The notes under the pieces are model-generated. The model ran no database searches. It saw only the letters and a list, made by a program, of their open reading frames with translations, and had not been told where the DNA came from. The position numbers were made by a program, and so were the translations under genes. Positions 10,902 to 21,780 of a stretch of 64,000 nucleotides of DNA are shown here, one piece after another. Source of the stretch: Skeletonema tropicum (lineage: Eukaryota > Bacillariophyta > Thalassiosirophyceae > Thalassiosirales > Thalassiosiraceae). Where the stretch lies: contig CM074129.1 in the NCBI GenBank assembly GCA_037178625.1, positions 4,649,963 to 4,713,962 on the forward strand. Direction: 5' to 3'. The first letter of the stretch is position 1. Each line of letters opens with the position of its first letter.

Positions 10902-12479
10902 GCCGTTTATCGTATCGTACGTTAAATCATGGCGTGTGAATTATTGATGATGAACATTATTGCGTGTAAAAGATGGGTTGAATGTGACTCGCAAGTTAAT
11001 ATATTACATTTTACTTTTGCAGTTTCGAAGTGATCCGTGTATGACGATTGCATTCGATCCATCGCGCGGTTCGCCTGCATCAAAGCTCTCTCTCTCTTAG
11101 GTAGAGAGCAATTTTCTAATAAAGCTTTAAGCTTTAAAGCTCTCTCTAACTCTCTCTTAGGTCACAGCCTGGTTCTAGCTCCTCTCTATGTCGGGGTTAG
11201 TCCAGTTTATTGTTAAATAGGCATTCCATTGCCATGACACTCGAAGGCCGATCTTATGTGAACCACCAAAACGAAGTTTCCACACTAAACGCAGGCATAG
11301 ACAGCTCATCTTCAGCGGCGATTACTGCAGCATTCTATCACAAACTTATCTATGCTGCTAAGGAGAGGCATGCCACTCATTGTGATACTCATTTGATGCA
11401 GTAAAGATCAACATAGGTGAGAGAAACGGTGTTGTGTCATGACAACACTAGAAGATATAACATAACATCACTTCCGCCATCATGGTGGATATGCGGAGTA
11501 AAAATTATTGTAATAAAACGATATCTACTTGTAATGAATGATCTACCAGAACCACAGCTCTTCTCAAGAAAGTGCAACACACAATGCCATCAAAACTACT
11601 GCTGCTCGGCTTGTCTTTCAACAATGTAATCCTTTCTCGTTAGTAAAGACGACAAGTGTCGTACATTAGAACATATTGTGTCAAACCTAAATGAAGGGAT
11701 CTTCTCTTCGTCTCGGTTCTCGGTGAAGAAGCTGCTTTTGGTCCCGTACCACGTACCACCTACCACCTACCTACCTGCGGCAACGGCATATATACGATAT
11801 ACTTGAACAAAATCAGGCATCTTGCGAGACATTATTTTGGAGTGTGCAGCGTCAATCTGTAATACAACGATATCAGCGAGTTCTGTAGATCACAACCCAC
11901 GCATACAACAGAGCGAGGTTGGCTTGGTTGCCTCGATCGCTCCATCTTTTCGTGGCCTTCATATTGCATTTTTTTGGAAAAATCTAAATCATCTTGTAGC
12001 GCGATTAGGATTCTCGGATCCCTTCTCTTTGTCTTTCGCGAAGACATAACTTGAGAAAGTGATGGTTAATTTAGATAGTTATGAAGCATTTACCACGAAA
12101 TGCTGGGAATTAGGGCCACTCCACGATAAGGTACATCGCGTACCTGGGTAACGTGTGTTAGCACTATCTCGATCTCATTCTCCTATCATTTCTCTCACAA
12201 TATTGGCAGCTGAACGGCAAATCATTTTTGACTAAACGGAAAAAAGAAGAGGAGGCAAATTTATCTAAACGTACAAAGATCGTTGAGATTCAATTTTTTA
12301 TACCAAATCCTACATGCAAGAGGTCGAATGTGTACAGTAAAATGAAAACCGGGGTCGCCCGTCATTTTTTCCAATTGAACCCGGGCATCCGGATGTATTT
12401 CTGCTTTCGTTTATAGTTGCGCATCGCATTGCTTGTGCATAAACACCTCTCACAAAATTCGACATCAAAACCTTTCATC
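10902..12479. other. Intergenic, no gene supported
   Basis: Contains direct repeats of AAAGCTCTCTCT...CTCTTAGG at about 11083 and 11139 around a palindromic AAAGCTTTAAGCTTTAAAG, and ACC/TACC-type simple repeats near 11745-11775. Open frames here are short and show no domain. The last 100 bp should hold the promoter of the KSGK gene. Confidence 0.5.
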
Positions 12480-14405
12480 ATGAAGTTCGCTACCGCCGCC
12501 GCCACCCTCGCTATTATAATTGGCGCTGCACCCATCAACGCTGCCGATTCAGGTTCGAAGAGTGGCAAGGCTACTGAAGCACCTTCTGCGATGCCAAGTG
12601 GCATGCCTTCTGCGGCGCCCACTGGTAAATCAGGCAAAGCAAATCTACGATCCGATGCCCTCTCTGACCTCCTAGATGCTGCTGACATGCCCGAAAGCTC
12701 AGCCATCGCTGCTACTGCTAATGGATCTAAGAGTGGAAAGGCTACTGAAGCACCTTCGTCTCAGCCATCCATGATGCCATCCACTAAATCAGGCAAGGCA
12801 AATCTACGCTCTGATGCTCTCTCTGACATTCTAGATGATGCTGACATGCCCAAAATCTCAGCCATCGCTGCTACTGCTAATGGATCTAAGAGTGGAAAGG
12901 CTACTGAAGCACCTTCGTCTCAGCCATCCATGATGCCATCCACTAAATCAGGCAAGGCAAATCTACGCTCTGATGCTCTCTCTGACCTTCTAGATGATGC
13001 TGACATACCCGAAATCTCGGCCATCGCTGCTAATGGATCTAAGAGTGGAAAGGCTACCGCAGCACCTTCGTCTCAGCCATCCATGATGCCATCTAGTAAA
13101 TCAGCCAAGGCGAGTACACGTTCCGATGCCCTCTCTGACCTTCTAGATGATGCAGACATGCCCGAAATCTCAGCCATCGCTGCTAATGGATCTAAGAGTG
13201 GAAAGGCTACTGCAGCACCTTCGTCTCAGCCAAGTGGCATGCCATCACCTTCTCCTTCTGCGATGCCATCGACTAAATCAGCCAAGGCAAATCTACGATC
13301 CGATGCCCTCTCTGACCTCCTAGATGCAGCTGACATTGACATGCCTGAAAGTGAAAGCTCAGCCATCGCTGCTAATGGATCTAAGAGTGGAAAGGCTACC
13401 GAAGCACCATCGTCTCAGCCAAGTGCTATGCCTTCGGCAACGCCCACTGGTAAATCAGGCAAGGCAAATCTACGATCCGATGCCCTCTCTGACCTCCTAG
13501 ATGCTGCTGACATTGACATGCCTGAAAGCTCAGCCATCGCTGCTAATGGATCTAAGAGTGGAAAGGCTACCGAAGCACCATCGTCTCAGCCAAGTGCTAT
13601 GCCTTCGGCGGCGCCCACTGGTAAATCAGGCAAGGCAAATCTACGATCCGATGCCCTCTCTGACCTCCTAGATGCAGCTGACATTGACATGCCTGAAAGC
13701 TCAGCCATCGCTGCTAATGGATCTAAGAGTGGAAAGGCTACTGCAGCACCTTCATCTCAGCCAAGTGGTATGCCCTCACCTTCACCCTCCATGTCTCCAT
13801 CTTCGAGTCCTTCTGCGATGCCATCTACTAAATCAGCCAAGTCGAGACAACGTGTTTCTAATCTTTCTGGGCTCCACGATGCTGACATACCCGACAGCTC
13901 AGCCCTTGCTGCTGCCCGTGGCGGTGGATCTAAGAGTGGAAAGTCTGAAGCACCGTCAATGGCACCAAGTCGTATGCCCTGACCTTCGCCTTCTTCGATG
14001 CCGAGCAGTAAGCCTTCACCTTCGCCGAGCAGTAAGCCTTCTCCTATTCCAAGTAACAGTCCTTCAGCGATGCCCACTGGTAAATCAGGCAAGTCACGTG
14101 CACGTTCTGCTGCCCTCTCTGACCTTCTCGACACTGATTCTATGGTCGACGGCTTTGACATTGCCGCTGCACACAGTTCTGGATCTAAAAGTGAGAAGTC
14201 GGAAGCCCCTTCCATGATGCCAAGCAGTAGCAAGTCAGGTAAGGCATATCTACGTGCTGACAACCTTTCCGACCTTCTTGGAAATGATCCTGTGGTCGAC
14301 GGCTTTGACATTGCCGCTGCACATAGTGCTGGGTCTAAAAGTGAGAAGTCGGAAGCTCCTTCCATGACGCCAAGCAGCAGTAAGTCAGGTAAGGCGTTGA
14401 TCTAA
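12480..14405 (+). pseudogene. Secreted Lys/Ser repeat (KSGK) protein, silaffin-like composition, with one in-frame TGA
   Basis: ATG at 12480 gives a signal peptide (MKFATAAATLAIIIGAAPINA). The rest is about nine copies of a module of roughly 50-60 residues: GSKSGKAT(E/A)APS, S-Q-P-S-x-M-P-S linker, KSGKAN, LRSDALSDLLD(A/D)AD, PESSAIAAN. A TGA at 13980-13982 ends the first 500 codons, yet the same frame stays open with the same modules for 141 more codons to a TAA at 14405. Sister units read CCCTCACC where this reads CCCTGACC, so one C-to-G change made the stop. K-x-x-K clusters embedded in Ser/Pro are a hallmark of diatom silica-associated proteins, so wall or silica association is an inference from composition. 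Alternatives: truncated product, stop read-through, or sequence error. Confidence 0.6.
12545..13780. repeat. Coding tandem repeats of about 150-190 bp in the KSGK gene
   Basis: GGATCTAAGAGTGGAAAGGC recurs roughly every 140-190 bp from about 12720 to 13740. Unit length varies by multiples of 3 and neighbouring copies are nearly identical, the pattern of ongoing unequal exchange. Confidence 0.85.
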
Positions 14406-14645
14406 TCCATGATTTAGAGTCATCAATCAATTTGCGTAGACAAACGATGGTAGAAGTAGAAGTAGAAGATTTGTCTCAACCTTAACAAGTTTTAGTGTAG
14501 TAGAAACATCAATTTTCATCATTCTTTTGCGACAGTAATAATTTTTCTAGAGAGCAAAAGAAAGACGGAAGTGGTTGTTGCAGTTCAAGTGTGTTTCCTA
14601 GTTCTGTAGCGAAATCTCGCTTTTTTCTGACATGTTTTCCCCATT
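14406..14645. other. Spacer after the KSGK gene
   Basis: Contains (GTAGAA)n-like simple repeats at 14449-14468. No gene. Confidence 0.5.
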
Positions 14646-15435
14646 AACCTACGCCCGATCCATTTGAAGAACAATCGTCAGGGTTGACGTTGAGAGAAGA
14701 GCAATGGCTTGATGGACATAATGTACTTAAGACGTGCAAGTACAATAAGAAGTGGCATGAAATGTATGGGAAGAAATACAAGCCTCTCAAGTGGAGTGAA
14801 GGATTGAAGGATATGGCACAACGTATGCTGACTTGCTGGCATCGAACTGTGGACCCACATTCCATGACTCCTACGAAAATCGTGAAGGATTGGAGAAACC
14901 TTGCCTCCAACACTGGACGCGACGAAGGTGGCGGTAATGAAAGATTCGAGCAGCTGCCGACCATTTTGCCCTCCGGAAGGATGCTAAGTAGTAAGCAAAA
15001 TCAGTACAGCATTTACACGTGCATATACATATAACTGTTCTATTTGCGCAGAATTGCAAAGCAGCAATTGAGATTGAGCTTGCAACTCAATGCAAGAATT
15101 TTAGGTAGACATAGACAGGTCATTCCTCTTTCATTGGTAGGTTGGCTTGGAGATGGAGAATGAATATATCTATTGATAACTTCAATTAGATGCTAAAGAT
15201 ATAGAATATACCAGGCATTCTAGCAAGGAAGCAGCAGCGCGAGTGATGACGGAATGACAATGACAGTATCCCCATAGTTTTAATACGGATAGGTTGATAG
15301 TTTCGCCTCTGAGAGGGTTCAACAAACGTACTTAGCTTAACTTAACTCTGTAAAACTAATAAGTAGTTAGTATGGATAGGAAAGGAGGAGCGTATCCTGT
15401 GTATTATGTTCAGCTAGCAGTTCTGGAGGCATTTT
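14646..15435 (+). pseudogene. Third CAP-gene fragment with internal deletion
   Basis: Aligns with CAP copy A from about 6668 through its 3' flank to about 7660. It keeps the start of the CAP domain (LTLREEQWLDGHNV, KKWHEMYGKKYKPLKW) but has a small insertion after HNV, a lost base near 14822 that breaks frame, and a deletion joining the GRDEGG segment directly to the C-terminal tail (...SSSCLPFCPPEGC region). The deletion removes CAP1, CAP2 and the HFTQ signature. The junction reads GGCGG, present at both parental ends. No start codon or upstream domains. Non-functional. Confidence 0.85.
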
Positions 15436-15770
15436 TGGAGTTGCGATAGTTAGAGGGAATATAACAGATAAACTGAGGCGCCTGCACTACGATCGTGAAA
15501 CTGCAGAAGAAGTAGCCCACGCAAGAAGAGAGCACAACACAGACACAGCGACAACAATGGAAACCAAGACAAAGCTAGAGAATGGAAGAGAATGGAAAAG
15601 CTATTGTACTTACTTAGAGTTGGATTGGGTCTTGTTCTTGTACAATGACAATGAAAGGCATCCCATCAGTAAAAAATGAATAGCAACAATTCTAGACGAG
15701 GAAGTAGTTAGATCTACTGTTTCGTGAACAACAACTCTCTCCATTTAAGTAGAAATCTACAAGCTACCGC

Positions 15771-15824
15771 CAAAATTAAATCAGAGCTGAAAAAATCAGA
15801 GCCAGCTCTGATTTGAAAATTTTG
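15771..15824. repeat. Hairpin with AAATCAGAGCT arms
   Basis: AAATCAGAGCT at about 15778 pairs with AGCTCTGATTT at about 15804. Pairing continues with gaps into flanking CAAAATT/AATTTTG and AAGCTA/TAGCTT. The same arm core appears in the larger fold-back element at 16285-16693. Confidence 0.6.
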
Positions 15825-16284
15825 CTAGCTTTCTACGCACAAAACACAAAACTCGATGCAATAGTCGCCTCTACGCCCTACTACGCCGCAACATCGACCC
15901 TCCACCTACCTGCACCGGCCATTAGTTGATAGTACATGTTATTACCTTTCGATTAAACCGCTGGGAGTCATCATATACGCTATACTTGCTTTACAATGGC
16001 TGCATAGGTGCTCATATACGCATGCGTCATACATAAAATCACTAGAATTGCTAGCGAAAATAGGCACTTTTGGTACGTCTGTAACTCTTTACCGTGTCAA
16101 TATAATTCGGTCGCCTAAATTGTATTTGCATTCGGATACATCTCCTCAAGACATTCCGCGTATTTAGTTTGGATTGAATACGTTGATAGGTGCGCTTTAG
16201 GAGGGTATGCTCACATGGTTGTTTTGTCTGTTTTGTTAGTGTTTTGCTAGTTGATGCGGGGCGCGGGGCGCGCGCAAAAAAATT

Positions 16285-16693
16285 AAATCAGAGCCAGCTG
16301 GAGGGGCTGACATAAAAAAAATTTTCTACCCCACCTTGGAGGATTTTTCCTCCTATCAAGACCCTCGTGACCTCGATTTACCCCTCTTCCGAAAAAGTCA
16401 AGTTGCACCCCTGGACCCTCGTGACCTCGTTTTCACCCTTCTTTTATTGCCAACTTTTCCAGTCACTGGCGACACTAACGGGACTACCATATCGATTTTC
16501 TGGTAAATGAGAAGCATTTTCTGGTAAATGAGAAGCTGTTTCTGTCGTATGAGACAATTTGGCTCTTTATGGGCTCTTTTAGAAATTTTCTGTTCTTGTA
16601 ATTTTTTATCCTTGGGGCTCCGGACCCCTCGTGACCTCGTCAACATGGGGTCTGAGATTCTTCTAATGTCAGCCCCTCCGCCAGCTCTGATTT
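16285..16693. mobile_element. Fold-back / MITE-like element, about 409 bp
   Basis: Terminal inverted repeats of 28-29 bp (left 16285-16313, right 16666-16693) begin AAATCAGAGC and end GAGGGGCTGACAT, with few mismatches. Inside, the phrase CCTCGTGACCTCG occurs three times (near 16364, 16419, 16628) and TCTGGTAAATGAGAAGC twice in tandem (near 16500). No transposase ORF and no clear target duplication were seen; T/A runs flank both ends. The class is unknown. Confidence 0.55.
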
Positions 16694-16879
16694 TTTTTCG
16701 GCAGCGTGAGCCTAACAAATTGCGCGTAAAAATCCAAACTAAAACACATTTATTTTGAGGAAAAAGGCCAGTTTGTTTTATGTGCGTGCCCTGAGTTTGT
16801 CCCCCTATTTGTAAAAACGCCCAGAAAACTGCCCATGTTGTCCCCTAAATCTGGGCTAAATAGTATCCGTCGTTCCACT

Positions 16880-16900
16880 TTTGAGACCATTGGTCTCAAA
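16880..16900. repeat. Near-perfect 21-bp palindrome
   Basis: TTTGAGACCA and TGGTCTCAAA flank one central base. A weaker relative with TTTTTGAAACC and GGTCTCAAAAA arms lies at about 16937-16962. Together they may be ends or stems of a short repeat. Confidence 0.5.
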
Positions 16901-17129
16901 TAAAATCGATTTTGGCCGGATCGCGCACTTCGTCTCCAAATTTTTTGAAACCATAAGGTCTCAAAAATGCACTCGACGATGTTCAGCCAGTACTAAGCCG
17001 ATACTACGCCGATCCCCTCCGTTCGAAGACCAGTATTATTCCATTCAGTTAGTATAGAGTGCATCTGCAACTTGGGTTGACCACATTTCATCCACTCACC
17101 GAGATAATAGGGGTGTCTAATCATCCATC

Positions 17130-18938
17130 ATGAGGTCCCAAGTAAAGAAAGGCGTTTCGCCAATACTCTTCCTTGCATTGATTGTCATTTCCATCGTGGT
17201 TGTCAGATTCATGGGACGAACTGATAATGACAGCTCGATGCTCATGGTCGATGATAATGGGCCAGCAATCAGTAATGATGATGATGACGATGATGGTCTC
17301 CGCACAGTTCAAGATCAACTTGATTCAACTTCATACCATGCCACCAAAGGATGCATACGTAAAAATGACAAATTTTCCACAACAACTACATGCATACCAC
17401 CAAAACACACCTCCAAACTAGCCGTAAACTGCTGTTCCGGATCACAATCCACCAATAATCTAACCTGTAAACGCCAAGGGTGCTTCAAAACCAATACCTA
17501 CCTCGCTGCACAAGACCATTGTTCCCAAGCGGGTATGCGTCTATGTACCTCAATCGAATTAACAAGTGGAATATGTTGTAATAAGGGATGTGGATTTAAC
17601 AATCAATTATCTTGGGCAAGTGATGGTTGTGCACCGACATATAGTCCAACGATGACTCGTACTGGTGTACCTACGTCAAGTCCGACAGATGTTCCAACGT
17701 CAAGTCTTACAATGAATCCGACAAATGTGCCTACGTCAAGTCCGACACATGCTCCGACGTCAAGTCTTACAACGAGGGCTGGAACATCAAGTCCTACAAC
17801 GAGGGCTGGAGCATTGGTCACTTATAATAGTGGTGATCGTACCGTAGGAGGAGGTGATGGTGACGATGATGAAGTAAGTACAGTTGGAATCATCTTTGAG
17901 GTACAAGCATTACGAGATTTGGCCATCACTTCACTTGCAACATTTACTGAATCGGACGAAATTTGGTGTGAGGTTTGGATTCGACAGGGTCGATATCAAG
18001 GGTTTACAGCAGATCAAGCTGGATGGAGAAGAATCTACTTTAAATGGAGTCAGCAACATGGGAACAGTGCACCATTGAACATTGTCTTTGATGACAATGA
18101 ACGGGTCCTTATTCCCGAAGGGCAAATCATGTCATTTTATTTGGTATCTCCAGGAAAGTTCCTTTCCGATCAGGGCATTGTCGAGGGCACGGTCATAGCC
18201 GAGGATAATTCACTCAAGCTTTACACAGGTGCAGCTATCGATTACGGTCGGTGGGAGGAAGGCTGTACAGATGATCAAGATTGTATATTTCCTGCAAGAA
18301 TATTCAGTGGTGCAATTAGTTATGAAACTGCGACTATGCCACCGACATCTCAACCTACGCCAGATCCATTTGAGGTACAATCGTCAGGATTGACGTTGAG
18401 AGAAGAGCAATGGCTTGATGGACATAATGTAAGACGTAAAAAGTGGCATGAAATGTATGGGAAGAAATACAAGCCTCTCAAGTGGAGTGAGGGATTGAAG
18501 GATATGGCACAATCGTATGCTGACTTGCTGGCATCGAACTGTGGACCCACAGTCCATGACTCCTACGAAAATCGGGAAGGGTATGGAGAAAACCTTGCCT
18601 CCAACACTGGACGCGACGAAGGTGGAGGATCCTGGGGTGAATTAAAGCCAGTGGAATATTTAATGAGTCGATTTGTGGAGAGAGAAAGCACATGGGAACC
18701 ACCTGCCAATGGTCACTTTACACAAGTACTTTGGTATGCGACAACGCACGTTGGATGTGCAGATTCAGTAGGTGTGAAACCGAGTGGTGTTGTTTGCAGA
18801 TACCAAGTCTGTCGATATGCGAGGGCAGGAAATTGTGGCATACGACGTTTTGATGATGGCAGCAAGGAATGGTGGATGAAGGCGGTAATGAAGGATTCGA
18901 GCAGCTGCCTACCATTTTGCCCACCGGAAGGATGCTGA
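17130..18938 (+). CDS. CAP/SCP-domain membrane-anchored extracellular protein, intact copy B
   Basis: Single-exon ORF of 602 aa. Residues about 11-27 form a membrane anchor or uncleaved signal (ILFLALIVISIVVVRFM). A Cys-rich domain follows at about 70-170, rich in paired cysteines, then a short S-P-T repeat spacer. A domain at about 230-410 (TYNSGDRTVG...GIIFEVQALRDLAI) is present in both copies; I do not recognise it. The CAP domain is at about 420-575: GHNVRRKKWHEMY, H-D-S-Y and GENLA, GHFTQVLWYATTHVGC (CAP1) and VVCRYQVCRY (CAP2), ending in a Cys-rich tail. CAP proteins are usually extracellular, with lipid-binding or adhesion roles; the precise role here is unknown. It is the reference for the damaged copies at 4731 and 14646. 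Confidence 0.85.
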   Translation: MRSQVKKGVSPILFLALIVISIVVVRFMGRTDNDSSMLMVDDNGPAISNDDDDDDGLRTVQDQLDSTSYHATKGCIRKNDKFSTTTTCIPPKHTSKLAVNCCSGSQSTNNLTCKRQGCFKTNTYLAAQDHCSQAGMRLCTSIELTSGICCNKGCGFNNQLSWASDGCAPTYSPTMTRTGVPTSSPTDVPTSSLTMNPTNVPTSSPTHAPTSSLTTRAGTSSPTTRAGALVTYNSGDRTVGGGDGDDDEVSTVGIIFEVQALRDLAITSLATFTESDEIWCEVWIRQGRYQGFTADQAGWRRIYFKWSQQHGNSAPLNIVFDDNERVLIPEGQIMSFYLVSPGKFLSDQGIVEGTVIAEDNSLKLYTGAAIDYGRWEEGCTDDQDCIFPARIFSGAISYETATMPPTSQPTPDPFEVQSSGLTLREEQWLDGHNVRRKKWHEMYGKKYKPLKWSEGLKDMAQSYADLLASNCGPTVHDSYENREGYGENLASNTGRDEGGGSWGELKPVEYLMSRFVERESTWEPPANGHFTQVLWYATTHVGCADSVGVKPSGVVCRYQVCRYARAGNCGIRRFDDGSKEWWMKAVMKDSSSCLPFCPPEGC

Positions 18939-20075
18939 GTAGTAGTAGTAAGCAAAATCAGTACAGCAGTTACACGTGCATATACATACAACTATGAGCT
19001 TGTAGCTACATGCAAGAATTTTAGGGAGACAGGTCATTCCTCTTTCATTGTTAGGTTGGCTTGGAGATGGAGAATGAAATCAAAATGATGACTTCAATTA
19101 GATGCTAAAGATATATACCAGGCGCTCTAGCAAGAGAAGCAGCAGCGCAAGTGATGACGGAATGACAGTATCCCCGTAGTTAATACAGATAGGGATAGGT
19201 TGATAATTTCGCCTCTGAGATGGTTCAACAAACGTACTTAGCTTAACTTAACTCTGTTAAACTAATAGGAGTGAGTAGTAGTTAGTATGGATAGGAAAGG
19301 AGGCGTATGCGTATCCAGCTAATAGCATTTCTGGAGGCATTGATGTAAAGAGTGAAGCGCCACCCTTACCACCGGGGGCTGGGCGAGACGAGGGAAGACA
19401 GAGACGCTCGCAGAGCCCTGTGTAAGCGTCCCGATGACGTTGAAAAAGGATTGGAGGTCTGCGGTGGATGAAGGTATTCACAATGCTGGTTCGGCAGGAT
19501 AATGTGCACGCAGAGTAGTCGCAAGGACCTCTTTCTCGACTACTCCATCCTTGAATGCATTTATCAGCGATTTGATCCTGTCCCTGATTGGCGGCAATGA
19601 TTCAACGTTTGACCGCTCTCTCAACATTGCCATTCTTATTTTCGTGCCATCCAAGATGTGCCTTACAGTGGGATGGCCAAGAATAGCGTTTCCTTCCCCT
19701 CACCACCAATCCCTCACACCTCCTTTCCGAAAAGAAACATAACTGATAGTTTGTAATCCAACTCAGCAGCCTTTCCCAACACTCAAATAATGCCTATATT
19801 ACTTCTTGCGCTTTTTTCCCTTGGCACAATGTAACTGGGTCATTCGACATAATTCTTTCATCACTCGCTTGTAATATTCTCCATGCCAAAATTTTATCAA
19901 ATATCATTGCATATACACTGGTACATGAGTTCCGCATTTAGTTTACATCATGAGATGAGTATTATCTGTGGTAAGCGACGATATAGGGGCAAAGATACAT
20001 ACCATGGTTAGAGCCATTTTTGGTCTTGAAGGTAGGTGTAGGTGGGGCTTTAGGTTATTTCTGTGCTACGGTAAA
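18939..20075. other. Non-coding part of block B
   Basis: Aligns to 7261-9410 of block A, minus the segment about 7733-8662. Includes the second Sel1-tail-like remnant near 19494-19640 (minus). No gene supported. Confidence 0.5.
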
Positions 20076-21128
20076 CTACGTATCACTGGTATGTATTGTA
20101 AACAAGAAAAGTATCTGTAGATGGCTGAGAAGACTCTTGAGTCGACTGAGAGCTACTTCTTTGTGAAATAGATCTGCCACCTGTACTGTGTAATAAATAT
20201 GAATTTGGTCATCATTGAGCGATGATGTGGTGGTCGGGCCATTGTTGCTCTCATATAGTGCTTGAATGGCAGCTAGTCCTGCTGAGCCGTTTGCCTTGCA
20301 AATCGTTCTCCCGAATATTTGTGTGTAATAGGTGCTTGGGTCAGGGCTTTTGTAGGATCCCCCGTATTGATAGTTTCGTTGTTTTGATTTCCAAATCGAG
20401 TCGGCTCGTTCTAGGATGTTTGATGGGGTTCTAGTGAATGCTTGGTGAGCCATGTTGGAGGCGTTTGGGAATTTGGACTTGTCGATGTTGTGGAGTGTTT
20501 TGTAGTCGCTGGGTGGAGGTGTGCCATATAGGAAGTAATTTATTGTGGGTCCGAAGAGGCCTAGTGGGCTGATGGCGAAAGGGAGTAGTTGCATGTTATC
20601 TGAGTAAAGTTCTCCGATGATTTGTTCTCCGGTGAGTGTTATTTGTGATGAGCTGTCGGTGCGTGATGCATTTGAACCTCTGCCTCTTTGAAACTCCCTC
20701 TTCTCTGCCGAAAGGAGTGACGCGACGATATTGTTTGATTTAGCGTTACTTCCACCTCGGGATGGAGAAGGGCAGGTGTCAGAGTTGCATGTGACCATGT
20801 CAAATCCAATTTTTGATAGTTTGCATCTGTAGTGGCTCTCGTTTGAGACTATTGGGAGGGTGAAGTGGGTGTCGAATGGTTTAATGTTGGATTTTTTGAT
20901 GCTGCGGACTAAGCCTGTAGTTTCTTTACAGATTTTTGTGTCTGTGAGTTGGATGAAGGGAATGAGTGTTTCCATCTCCTTGTGCCACATATCTCTCCAT
21001 TTGTTGTGCATCTTCGTTTTGAATTGTTTGCTGAGGTGGCTGCATTGATATAGATGGTCTCCTTTTGTGTCGAAGTCTTGTTTGCAGAAGGGGCATTTGA
21101 GTTGTTCTGTTGTTTCCCAAATGTTCAT
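20076..21128 (-). pseudogene. Retroelement-type C-terminal ORF with C-x2-C...H...C motif
   Basis: ATG at 21128, 350 codons. N-terminus has CPFCKQDFDTKGDHLYQCSH (C-x2-C-x9-H-x4-C), a zinc-binding layout often found after the reverse transcriptase domain of LINE-like elements. Further on are the basic RGRGSNASR stretch and PFAISPLGLFGPTINYFLYG. No YXDD motif lies upstream, so the reverse transcriptase itself is absent. The last 20 or so residues are read from flanking block DNA past the GTCGAC at 20141-20146, so the natural end is lost. Present only in block B, hence an insertion into it (or a loss from A). Family assignment is by resemblance only. Confidence 0.45.
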
Positions 21129-21780
21129 ACTTACGTAAACAGCGGCTTGTGCGATCTGATGATGGATGGCGCCATTATTTTCATAACCGGTTGGTATCCT
21201 CCTACGATAGAGCCATATCTAATTCCAACATAGGGTGTGTAAATGTCCAATACCAGATGAGTGATTTTCTTGTAATTGTATCTATTGATATCTTCGACCA
21301 TGGTGGTGCTATGAACATAATTCTTCCTATAAATCCTTCTAATACCCTTAGGTATGCATAATCACTTGGTCGATGTTTTTTGGCAGCATAAAAAATTACT
21401 TGACGCATATCCGAATGCTGCACGTGAGCACATAATCTCTCTTTCTATTGATACATGAGGTGGATGCACAAAAACTGGAGTGCCCGTTCCGGTCTATGAG
21501 CGAAGCATGGCATCCGAATCGACTCAAGAATTTCAAGAATTTTCCTTAATAACCCTTTTTATGAAATCATCCCCTATCAAATAGAGAGCATGTATTGCAG
21601 TAGAAGAATTGGATGCTCTAGCTTATTTGCATGACAAAAACAAACATTGACGCAGAGTGCATCTAAAGATGTGAGAATGGAGCGATCTGTGCATATATAT
21701 GTGCATATTTAAATCAACACAATTCAGCTCCAGTTCTATCTGATCCGTCATACTAATACTATTGCTATTGTACTTCAACA
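21129..21780. other. Spacer upstream of the SEPS/CC gene
   Basis: 21169-21390 aligns with 9469-9667 of block A; 21391-21780 has no block A match because of the deletion there. An AT-rich motif (catatttaaatc) near 21703 could be a promoter element. No gene. Confidence 0.45.

Larger units (their letters stand above)
15436..17129. other. Repeat-rich intergenic region
   Basis: No coding region supported. Holds several fold-back structures annotated separately (15771-15824, 16285-16693, 16880-16900) and a further hairpin near 16937-16962. CAP copy B starts immediately after it. Confidence 0.6.
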
